64,000 nucleotides of DNA. Origin: Brachionus manjavacas (lineage: Eukaryota; Rotifera; Eurotatoria; Ploima; Brachionidae). Location: contig JAHQIY010000005.1 in assembly GCA_019054805.1 (NCBI GenBank), positions 3,517,501 through 3,581,500 of the forward strand, written 5' to 3'. Within the stretch, counting starts at the first letter, position 1; each line of letters opens with the position of its first letter. Both the position numbers and the translations under genes were made by a program. Shown here one piece after another: positions 35,231-44,877 of the stretch. The notes under the pieces were generated by a model. That model was not told the DNA's origin. It searched no databases and worked only from the letters and a program-made list of their open reading frames with translations.

Positions 35231-35880
35231 TGTGATATATGTCAGCGTATAAATGTCAATGATCCACTAACATTTGGCATTGATTTTATCGGTCCTATTT
35301 GCACAACAATACTTCGAAATTTACTCATGGTGTTAGCAATTGAAAACTTCTCCAAACTTATTGAAGGTATAAGGGCCGAAGCCACGTTTTATTGCGAAAT
35401 TTTCAAATGAAGAAATTTTTAATCTATTTTTAGTGACCAAGGTCCGAAAGAAAGTGCATTAATAAAATAATAATGAAACAGCAGCTTACCATCTAATGTT
35501 TAATGGCTTGATCAGGCGAACAAATCAAATAACCAAACAGATCCTAGGACACTGGTCAAGAGTCTCCAACAGATTGAGACTTGCTTTTGAATCAATTTTT
35601 AAAATCGAACTTTTGAGATCATTGAATCAGCATGCTTTTCGCCGTACAAGTCGATTTTTGGAGCAAAAACATTAAAAGCTATGAATTTTTATATTAATGC
35701 GATCAAATCAAAAACAAAAAGAATTAATAATTTGGTAAATTACAACTTGGAAATGGTCAGGGTTAAGAAAAATGATTTTTGATAGAGAAGTAAGTTCAAT
35801 ATTTAGAATCAAATTGAACGATTTAGTTTTATTAGAAAATTGTACGCAAAAAGATGGAATCCTGAACAGTTTTTGAACAA
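35231..35880 (+). mobile_element. Fossil Ty3/gypsy-like integrase fragment
   Basis: A short remnant of an LTR-retrotransposon pol gene. It has the zinc-finger end and start of the integrase core (CDICQRINVN, then FGIDFIGP), a later SDQGP-like block and a C-terminal tail region. It is broken by several interruptions, lacks the rest of pol, gag and visible LTRs, and is old. It begins directly at the right end of the inverted-repeat element at 33361-35230, which may have inserted into or beside it; no matching pol sequence was seen on the other side. Confidence 0.6.
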
Positions 35881-36449
35881 GTTAAAATAATCCTTTAAAT
35901 TCCTAAAATTGATTAAGGCTGCTATTTAATCGAGCAGTAAATTTAATGAATCTAGTAGAAAATAAATATAAATTAGTGACAGAGTTGTTTAAAAGTCACA
36001 AATCCCAGATTAAAGTCCAAGTCCGGGTTTTTTTTTAAAGATCGAGTCAAAAACTTTAAATTTCGAATTTAAAAAAAAAAATGTCCGGACTTGAACTTTA
36101 ATTTGAGACTTTAAGATAACTCTGATTAGGAAGTTTTTTAATTAATGTATTAATAGCAAATATGTATAATAACGATCAACTATTTCCTGTTTCAAGTTTT
36201 ACCATCAAACCACAAAAAATTGATTTTAAAATATTTTGAATGAGTGATAAATCAAACTCGACATTTGATATCGTTTCATGTTATTGCTATTTTCGGCAGA
36301 TCACATAGCAGCAAATTTCAGATTATAATTTAAACATTGAATCTAACTCAAAAAGAGACAGTTGAAATAGTGCAAAAATGGTGATAACAAACAAATTTTT
36401 TACGTTAGTGTGATTTTTTGTTTTTATTTTTGAAAAAGCAAAAATTTTT

Positions 36450-37165
36450 TTGCTATAGTAGTAGTAGTAGTAGTAGTTATGAGACTGCAGTATAGAAATC
36501 TATACTAATGCCTTCCGCCATTTAGCTTTATAGGAGCTGTGGCAGTCTTTCGTTTCTTTCTTTGTTCAAATCAAACAATTCTCTGTCAAAATCCGCTTTA
36601 AACTGTCACTGAGTTGACAGCACTTTGCGATAGAGCATTTTTACTTTGAAAACACTCTGTTGGTCAGAAAGTCATGTAGCTTTTTTGCAAATTTCTTTCT
36701 CTAGCTTCATGCTATGTTATCTTCTCAAGTTCAGATTCAAACCAGGTTCACACCTTTAATTAGGTTAATATTCTCATGATGATTGACTATTATTGAACAT
36801 TTGAATAAGATCCCCTCTTGTTCTACGGTCTTCTAAGCTCATTAAGTCCAACGCCATTAACCTTTCTTGGTACGACTTTTCCTTCAAACATTACACTAGC
36901 TTTGTCGCTCTTCTTTGGACTCTTTCGACTATGTTTATGCTAGCTTTCGTTGAAGGGTTCCAGATACTTACAGCGTATTCAATATGCGGTCTGACAAGCC
37001 CTATGTATAAAAGTTTAAAAGTTTTTTTGTCCAAACATACGAATGAATTCTTGATTTGACCTAATACTCTGTTGGCTAGATGCCGCAGACGAATATTGTT
37101 TATTCCATCTAAGGTCATTAGAGATAACGACACCAAGGTCTTTTTCTTCAACAGTTTCTTTAATT
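36450..37165 (-). mobile_element. LINE 3' fragment (CR1/L2/Jockey-like) with (CTA)n tail
   Basis: Minus-strand reading gives the C-terminal part of a LINE reverse transcriptase ORF: RLRHLANRVLGQIKNSFVCL, IGLVRPHIEYAVSIWNPSTK, IVERVQRRATKLV (37150-36895), then in another frame YQERLMALDLMSLEDRRTRG (about 36870-36810). After about 350 bases of 3' sequence it ends in a (CTA)n run, seen on the plus strand as TAG repeats at 36456-36476. Heavily 5'-truncated, with at least one frame change. Confidence 0.85.
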
Positions 37166-37822
37166 ATACTATTTCTAATCATTTTTTACTATTTTTTTGT
37201 TTTTTGTTACTAGATTCCTTAATTTAAATTTAACCAATTGATTAATGTTCAAGTTGCCATCAATTTTTATTTTAAATGAAAAAATGAAATCAAGATTTTT
37301 TCAAAAAAATCATCTTTATAAAATTTTTTGGACTAATTTTTTGATTGAATTTATTTAGAAAATCGAAAAAATGTCCTATCTTTGATTCACGTGTAAGCTT
37401 AGTAATTATACTTAGTAATTATCGTGTAGTGACTTCTCAAAATGAAAGGTCTACTCTCTTCGTAATATGAAAGGACTTGCTGTGTTCGTTGCCACTAAAT
37501 CTTAAATTTTATTCCTAAAATTAATATTTATTAATCTGCAACGGTAACCAAAATATTTGAAGATGCAAATTTTCTTTATTTAGAAATTTAAAAAAAATTA
37601 AATCAACTTAAATTATTGTATTAAGCAAAATTTTCAAATTCATTAGTGGAGGTCTGTTTACTAGGTAACTGAATTAAATATATCAAAATATTGTATTAAT
37701 AAATTATATTCGAACTGCGTCTGTGCTTGTCGATATTGTTAAGTAACTACGCTTTATTTTTGTTAAGCGTTGGATGAATTGTTTATTAATTTCCTGTTTT
37801 TTAGATAATTCAAAAAGTAAGA
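37166..37822. other. Intergenic DNA upstream of the fusion kinase gene
   Basis: No coding frame seen. A T-rich stretch ending TTTTTTAG at 37797-37804 lies 18 bases before the start codon of the next gene and may be a 5' splice or trans-splice acceptor. Confidence 0.4.
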
Positions 37823-40692
37823 ATGCCTGATACAAAGTCGAGCAAGATGGAAAGCAAAATGGGTTATTGGGTTCAAGAGAGTGTTAAAGATGTTCCATTT
37901 GATGAACAATACGAAGTTATTGAAGAACTTTCGAGTGGTCCATTCGGGACTAATCTAAAATGTAAACCAAGAGGTCAAACAACGTTTTGTTGTGTTAAGA
38001 TTTTAGCAAAAAATGTAAAAAAATTCTTAGAAATTAAAAAAAATTTTTTGAATTGAAATTTTAAAGAAAAACCGAAAAGTATCTCTAAAAGAAACATCTC
38101 ACTTACTCAAATTAAAACATCAGAATGTTGTAAGTTTAAAGAAAATTTGGTATCTAATTTGTTGATGTAATAAAAATATTCTAAGACAAGAATTAAAGAA
38201 ATTTTTGAGGACAGTGATAATATCTATATTATTTCTGAACTGATGATCGGAGGAGAAGTTTTAGAGCGAACTGTTAAAATGAAACCATTCACAGAAAGAG
38301 AAGCTGTACAAATTTTGAAACAAATTCTGAATGGCATTAGAGTATGCAAAAATATACAAAAATTTGATAAAAATTTTTATTTTTAATTTAGTACATTCAC
38401 GATGAGGACTTAGTCCATGGAAATATAAAACCCGAAAATTTGGTTTACGAAGACCTGAACGATGAAAGTTCGATCAAACTTACCGATATTGCTCTTTATC
38501 CGATTTTGGATAACGAGCTCTTAAAACATGCAATCGTTTCAAATATCCAATATTGTGGTAAAAATTTTATCCAATTTAAAAGTTGCATAAAAGTCAGCTG
38601 ACTTCAAATCAAAGTCATTACTTAAATTAGAGAATTTTTGATAAAAATTTAGTTTCATTAAAAAAAAATTCAGAACCTTTAATTTTAATATAAAAATAAT
38701 TTTGTTTGATAAATCAAGAAGCACCAAATAATCGAAAATTTTAAAAATAATAATATGTGCAAAATGTGTAAAAATAGACCTAGTCTTTAAAAAATCTTTT
38801 AACAATTCTTTATTTTATCTTAATTTTACCAGTAATTTTATAATACTACATAGAAACAAAAAAATTATTTCTTAGCAAGTTAGTTTAAACGAAGGCTTAG
38901 GTATATCGAAAGAACCATGCGGTAACCCAAAATTAATTAAATAAAACAAAAAACCCTTTGAATTTTTCTTGATATTTGGAACATGTAGAATAAATTAGTG
39001 CTTTTGATATTAAAAATTAAATCTATTGAGAAACCAATCTTTGATACAAATTAGAGACATGACTTAAGTTTATTATTTCATAAAAATATTTTAGTAAATA
39101 TTTTTATCATTGGCTGATTACATGATCTGTGACTTTTATGCGCTTTTGTGTAATAGTAAGTTTGTTTTATATCAATCTAAAATATTTAGCGCCTGAAATT
39201 TTACGAAATGAAGTTGGGGATCCAGCCAGCGATATGTGGTCACTGGGAGCTTTTGCCTATTTACTGTACAATTATGTTTTTATTTAAAAAAATATGTTTT
39301 TTTCTATGTTTAATTTTTAGTCTTTGTGGAGAAGAGCCATTTAAAGGTGAAAATAATGAGGAATTGTACAAAAAAGTATTAAAAGGTTATTTTAATACTG
39401 ATTTGCCTAGCTACCAAAGCCTTTCCATGAATGCCAAAGACTTCATTTCGAGGTTAATGGAAGTAGATACAAAAAAACGTCTAAATGTTTACCAGGCCCT
39501 AAAGAATCCATGGCTACTTGGTCAAGCGGCCAGGAATGATAATTTATCCAACGCTTTGGACAATATGCGAGTGATTGTGAACAAAAAAAAAACTCAGGTA
39601 TAGATCGCTTTATAAATAAACAAAAAGAATTAGATTTTAAAATTGAAGAGTTTTTTGAACAAACAAGCCTTGCGTACCAAGACTGGAAAGGAGTCAATGG
39701 CCCAGAAATATTTACCAAAAGATGTCTGGTTATGGCTCCAAAAAACAACCAAATATGGAACTACTTTGGTCGACTGTGTGAAATCGGCCGTTGAAAATCC
39801 GTCAAGCTCAGTAGGCTTGTATGCACCTGATCCGGAATGCTATGACACATTTCCGGAAATATTTTGGCCGGTTATTAGCGATTACCACAAGGTAGATGTT
39901 TATTCACTCAAATCTGTACACGACTTTGGCGACCCAAACGAGTTGCCCGATTTTGAAGAAAAATATGCTGATTCGATTATTTCGAGTCGGATCAGAGTGG
40001 GAAGAACACTGGAAGGTTTTCCAATGGGTCCGAAGTTAAATCGGGACACTCGTGAACAAATTAAAGATGAAATGATTGAATCGTTTAGAAATCTACAAGG
40101 CGAGCTTTATGGTGATTTTTTCGAGCTTTCCGAGCTAAGTTACCAAGAGAGGGATCATTTGATTGAGACCCACTACCTTTTCTCAGATGCTGATGACAAA
40201 TATTTAAACAGTGCTGGTGGCTATACAGACTGGCCTCTGAATCGAGGAATTTACATCAACCGAAAACGAACATTTGTCGTCTGGATTAATGAAGAGGACC
40301 ATGTAAGAATAATTTCAATTCAAAAAGGTAATAATATTAAGCAGGTGTACGCCCGATTGGTTAAAGGCATTGACACAATAGAGCAAACTGCAAAATTTGT
40401 TCACCATGACAAGTTCGGTTATTTGACTTTTTGTCCGACTAATATCGGTACCGGTTTAAGGGCGTCTGTTCACGTAAAGCTTCCAAAATTGGCTGCGTCC
40501 GGCAATCTCAAAGAACTGTGTGAATCGCTGGATTTACAGCCTAGAGGGGTTCATGGAGAAAACAGCGACTCTGAAGATGGAATATATGACATTTCAAATA
40601 AAGTTAGAATCGGAAAATCCGAATTTGAACTGGTTAATTCAATGTGTTTAGGTATTAAAACGCTTTTAGATGAGGAATTTGCTTTGCAGTGA
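37823..40692 (+). CDS. Pseudokinase-arginine kinase fusion protein
   Basis: Seven exons (37823-38014, 38067-38129, 38186-38341, 38392-38557, 39190-39265, 39321-39597, 39634-40692) join in phase to about 662 residues. Residues about 25-285 form a protein kinase domain closest in feel to titin/twitchin/DAPK kinases: Gly loop SSGPFG, Lys in CVKIL, alpha-C Glu in LKETSHLLKLKH, DMWSLGAFAYLLLCGEEPF and a final KRLNVYQALKNPWL. The catalytic loop reads HGNIKPENL, so the HRD Asp is Asn; the metal site reads TDIA rather than DFG. From about residue 315 follows a complete arginine kinase: guanidino-loop SSVGLYAPD, SSRIRVGR, NEEDHVRIIS with the catalytic Glu, and FCPTNIGTGLRASVH with the reactive Cys. 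The usual RGTRGEHTE loop reads RGVHGENSD. Arginine kinase buffers ATP with phosphoarginine. The fusion could tether it to muscle or another ATP-using structure (inference). Confidence 0.88.
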
Positions 40693-43060
40693 TATTTATT
40701 TCTCTTTTTTTAAAAAAACACAATTATTTTATATTGCGGAAATGATTTTTTAAATAAAATTTAAATTAAAGCATTTTTTTTAAGATTAACTTTAGCAGAA
40801 AACTAATAGCAAAATTTGCTTGAGGCAGCCAAGAATAAAGCCTTTTTTTCAATTTTTAAATTAAAAACAAAAATAACAAATTAAAAAAATTTATTTATTA
40901 GTTTCACCAGAAAAAAGTTGATTCACTTTGAGTTAGAAGCATAAATAAAATTTATTTGACTACCTCAATCAAATTTAATTTCTCCATTGAAAAAAGAAAA
41001 ATTTTTTGATAAGACCAAAGTTTTCTCTGTTATTTATATCAAGTCATTCAAAAGTTCATCGATAAAAAAATTTAAAAATCAAAATACATCAACTACTTAT
41101 TATACTAGATTCTTTGAAAGTTTTACTCCACCATTTGATAGTATTCTTTCTAATTATTATATTTTCCAAGCCAAAATTAAAATTGTTGAAATTTTGGGAA
41201 ACTTATTGACTGGTCTTATTTAATTTGACAATTTTTTTTATTAAAAATAGTTACAATTAGAAATTCAGATAGCCATTAAGTTTTGAATTTCTTGAATTTT
41301 AGCTAATAATGATTACTTTCTATTTTTAAACTGTTTAAGTTTGAAGTCAAAAACTTCAAAAATGTTAAAAACTTTTTAAGAAAGCATGGCTATGCTTTTC
41401 AGCATAGATTCTTGCACAGAATGTTATCATTCTCTTTTAAAACTTTATTCTATGATAACTCGCCTGAGAATTAAAAAAAATATATTTGCAAAAATAACTT
41501 AAGAAATTTAAGCTATAATTTAAGAAATAGCGATATTCTAATTGAACCAATGGCAAATCTAATAATGGTTAAAAAAGATTTATAAATAGCTTTGTGATCA
41601 AGAGATAAATTTTGAAATATAATAACATTTGACTTGACATTAAAACTTGGCTTTTCAGATATGTCCAACTTAGATTTTAACTCGATTAGGATCGAAAAAT
41701 TCAAAAAAGTCCAAAATTCAAAAAAGTTCAGGCTCGTCTGTTTAGAATGAAAAAAAGCGAATACTGAAATTATTCTTTTTTGGATTAAGCGCTCTTTGCG
41801 CCGTTAACAAGTCTGGGTTACAAATCAATTTTACAAATACTGTCATTAGCTTTAGAAACAATGATAACCAAAAGCTAAAAGTCTTATTTTTATAATTCTA
41901 TTTAAACCATTAAAATAGAAAATAAGTTGAAATAATTAATCGGTTTGTTGTTTTGTTTTTTAGTTGACTAAAAAATAGAAATAAATACTTGAAAGCTCTT
42001 TTATTAATTAATTGAATGAAGTTCTCAAAAAAAACTTATTTTTTGCACTAAAAAAATTTGTTTTTTTTTCAAAATTTTAATTTTTTAATTGCATTTTTAG
42101 ATTAATTAAATATTTGATTAAAAATTTTTGACTCAAAATATAATATTCATTAGAATTCTTATTTTTAAACGCCTGTCAAACGTGCAATTTTATTTATTTA
42201 ATTAAATTTATAATTTAGTTTTTAATAATTAATTGCATCGTTTGTAGGTTAGATCGTCGTTTCCTTTATTTTATTCAAGAAGTAAAGAACATAATGTTAT
42301 TTTCCTAATCTATAGTTTGATTACGAATATAAAAATAATAAGATATTAGAAAAAATTGACAGTTTCTATTAAAATTTTGATATAAGGAGAAATTTTAAAA
42401 TCATTGTTTTTGAATAATATTTGATTTAGAGAGTGAAAAGATTTTAACAGAAGGAGTTTTATTTTATAAGCATGACTGAAATTAAAACAAACATTTTAAT
42501 TTTATTATTGATTTCAAAAAAAAGTATAACTTTTTATAAATTTACAAAAAATTCAAAAATAATATATTCTTATCACCTAAAAAAGCATCAAAGAATATAA
42601 AAATTTTTAGTAAAATTTATCTCTTGAAATTCAGAATAACTTGTCTTTCAAAATTCTTCAGCAATTTAAAAAAAAATGTTGATTTATTAAATTGAAAAAA
42701 ATGTGTTTTTTTGTGGCGTTTTGAAGAGGCTTTTACGCCTTTAAACGCGCGTTAATTCAGGCGTTTTTTTTACTGACATGAGTAAAAATAATCTTTTAGA
42801 AAATCACAACTAATCTAAGTACTTATCAACGTCAATTTAAATTATAAATGAATTATGATTTTTTTCAATTAAATTTAATTAATTACTAAGCAATTTTTAA
42901 AACTTTTTTTTTCTAATTTCAATTGCTTTGAACAGGCACTGTTCAACTTTATTTATGTTATTTTTTTTTAATAATTCATTTGGACCAAATAAATATTTGA
43001 CAATTTAAAATTTAGCGCATTTTCATTCTGAATCTAAATAAATTTCTAAATTTTTAAACA
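40693..43060. other. AT-rich intergenic DNA, no gene seen
   Basis: About 2.4 kb with AATAAA-type poly-A signals just after the fusion gene (near 40753). A small GC-containing patch at 42715-42775 carries repeated GGCGTTTT/AAACGCGCG words that could form a weak hairpin. No gene was recognised. Confidence 0.4.
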
Positions 43061-44224
43061 ATGGATGAACAAAATCAAAAAAATGAGATCAAAAGTGAGG
43101 TTCCAAAGAAAATGACCAAAAAGAAAAACAAATCTAAAAAGAGGCAAAGCACCAATATTGAAAGCTCGGACCTAGTTGATCAAGAGGAATATATCAAAAC
43201 TCTAACTGAACTTTATGATCGGGAGAAGGAGTCAAGATGCTGTTTTCAATTAGAGAGAGACAAATTGATGCAAATTCGACAAATTGAAAAAGATCGCTAT
43301 GACCAACTTAAACTACAGCTTTTTGATGCAGAGGATAAGCTTTTAAAATTTGAAGAAACAAATCAAAAAGAAATTTTAAACTTACAAAAAAAAATTAAGT
43401 ATTTAATTGGAGAGAGAGATTTGAAGATTAATAATCTAAAACTCGAACTAAATACTGAGTCTAAATTAAATTTTAAACTCAGTCTGCAGGAAAGAGATGA
43501 GTATCTGAATGGAATCCGTGAATCAATAAACAAATTAAATGAAGACAGATTGAATTTGGATGATGCAATAAAAAATTTAACTATTGAAAATGAAGTTAGG
43601 ATATCTAATTTACAAAACGAGTACGCAAATACAGTTAGCGAAATTCAAAATGCTTGTGAGCAACGATTTAGCAATGAAAGAGAAAATTTTTCTTTGATAA
43701 CTCGCAATGCAATACATGAAATAAGTGAAGTTAAAAATGGCCAAATAAATGAGATAAAAAAAATAAAAGATAAATCGTTTGAAGAGATGAGAACTTATTT
43801 CAAGGAGCTGGTCCAAGATTTAATGGACCAAGTGCAAGAATTGGTCAAACAAAAATTGAATTGTGAACAGCGATTAAGAGATTTGGAGGTAAAAAATAGC
43901 AAGTTTAAAAGTGATCATCAAAGCTTGACTCATGAGATCGAAAGGTTAAAAAAAGAAAACTATTCTTTGAATTTAAAATCGAGTTTGTTCGAAAAAAATA
44001 ATCGAATTTTTGATTTGAGAAATGCTGAATTTTCTGATCTAAGAAAAAATTACCAAAATTTAGACTTAAAATACGAAACACTACTTAAAATAAATGAAAA
44101 TTTAAAGCATGAAAATTCCCAAATGAAAAAATATGTTCAAAGCTTGATGAGTAATTTAAAACAAAACATTAATAGTTCTTTATATTTGAAAACAAAAAAG
44201 AATAGTTTCTATTATAACAACTAA
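43061..44224 (+). CDS. Intronless DRC4/GAS8-like coiled-coil protein
   Basis: DRC4 (GAS8) is a core subunit of the nexin-dynein regulatory complex that links axonemal doublets and controls ciliary beating. This 387-residue protein has a lysine-rich head (KKMTKKKNKSKKRQ), then LYDREKESRCCFQLERDKL, which lines up with the EREERNYFQLERDKI of animal GAS8, and a long coiled coil. The mid-protein ISEVKNGQINEIKKIKDKSF lines up with the VEERKNGQIHTL region. The family is usually about 470-480 residues, so the C-terminus is about 90 shorter, ending in a serine/lysine tail. There is one exon only, unlike its neighbours, and divergence is considerable. A retrotransposed paralogue with a specialised role, for example in sperm, is possible but unproven. 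Confidence 0.78.
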   Translation: MDEQNQKNEIKSEVPKKMTKKKNKSKKRQSTNIESSDLVDQEEYIKTLTELYDREKESRCCFQLERDKLMQIRQIEKDRYDQLKLQLFDAEDKLLKFEETNQKEILNLQKKIKYLIGERDLKINNLKLELNTESKLNFKLSLQERDEYLNGIRESINKLNEDRLNLDDAIKNLTIENEVRISNLQNEYANTVSEIQNACEQRFSNERENFSLITRNAIHEISEVKNGQINEIKKIKDKSFEEMRTYFKELVQDLMDQVQELVKQKLNCEQRLRDLEVKNSKFKSDHQSLTHEIERLKKENYSLNLKSSLFEKNNRIFDLRNAEFSDLRKNYQNLDLKYETLLKINENLKHENSQMKKYVQSLMSNLKQNINSSLYLKTKKNSFYYNN

Positions 44225-44877
44225 ACATTTAGATTAAAGATAAATTCAAAAGTAATTAAGCTAGTTTAAATGTTATTAACAAAGTCGGTAATAAGAAATC
44301 AATATTGTGATTTAAATCTTCTCCATTTTTTAATCCAGAATGGCTTTCAAGAGTTTTAAATAATCATTGAAATGAATCAATTTTAATAAATTAATAAATG
44401 AAATCATAAAAAAATTAATTATTATTAAACAAAAAACAATTTATTATCAATAATGCAAAAAAAAATTGAATATGTATTTTTTTTTCTTAATCCAGTATTT
44501 AAAATTTGAGCTTATACCCAAAAATAGAATAATTGGCAAAGGTTCCTTGAAGATGAACTAATAACATGCTTATTTTGTATTAAAAAATTACATAAAAAAA
44601 TCTCCCTAAAATTTATTTTATCAAATTAAGAAAAAACGGCTTTTTTTTATTTTATATTTGCCATCAATCCATAAACATAAAGTCAAAAAAGCAAGACCTC
44701 ATACAACTTGGAATACTAAAAGTTCATTTTTAGAATTTAAATATACATAAAATAATTGGAATAAACTTTAAATTATGAATCTTTATTTGTAATAAAAAAA
44801 ATTTAATGGAACAAAGGAAAGCAAAATTTAAATCATTACCAAATAACAGAGTTTTTTTTTAAACTAAACTATCGTGT
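44225..44877. other. Spacer between convergent genes
   Basis: AT-rich spacer between the DRC4-like gene and the 3' end of importin-4. AATAAA-like signals occur; nothing else was seen. Confidence 0.4.

Noticed and set aside
39208-39320. Start of a separate short gene within the kinase part
   Set aside because: It reads through the intron at 39266-39320 in another frame. Splicing restores the kinase motif YLLLCGEEPF.
42715-42775. Bacterial-style terminator or regulatory hairpin
   Set aside because: Short repeated GGCGTTTT words only; stem is weak and the context is eukaryotic.
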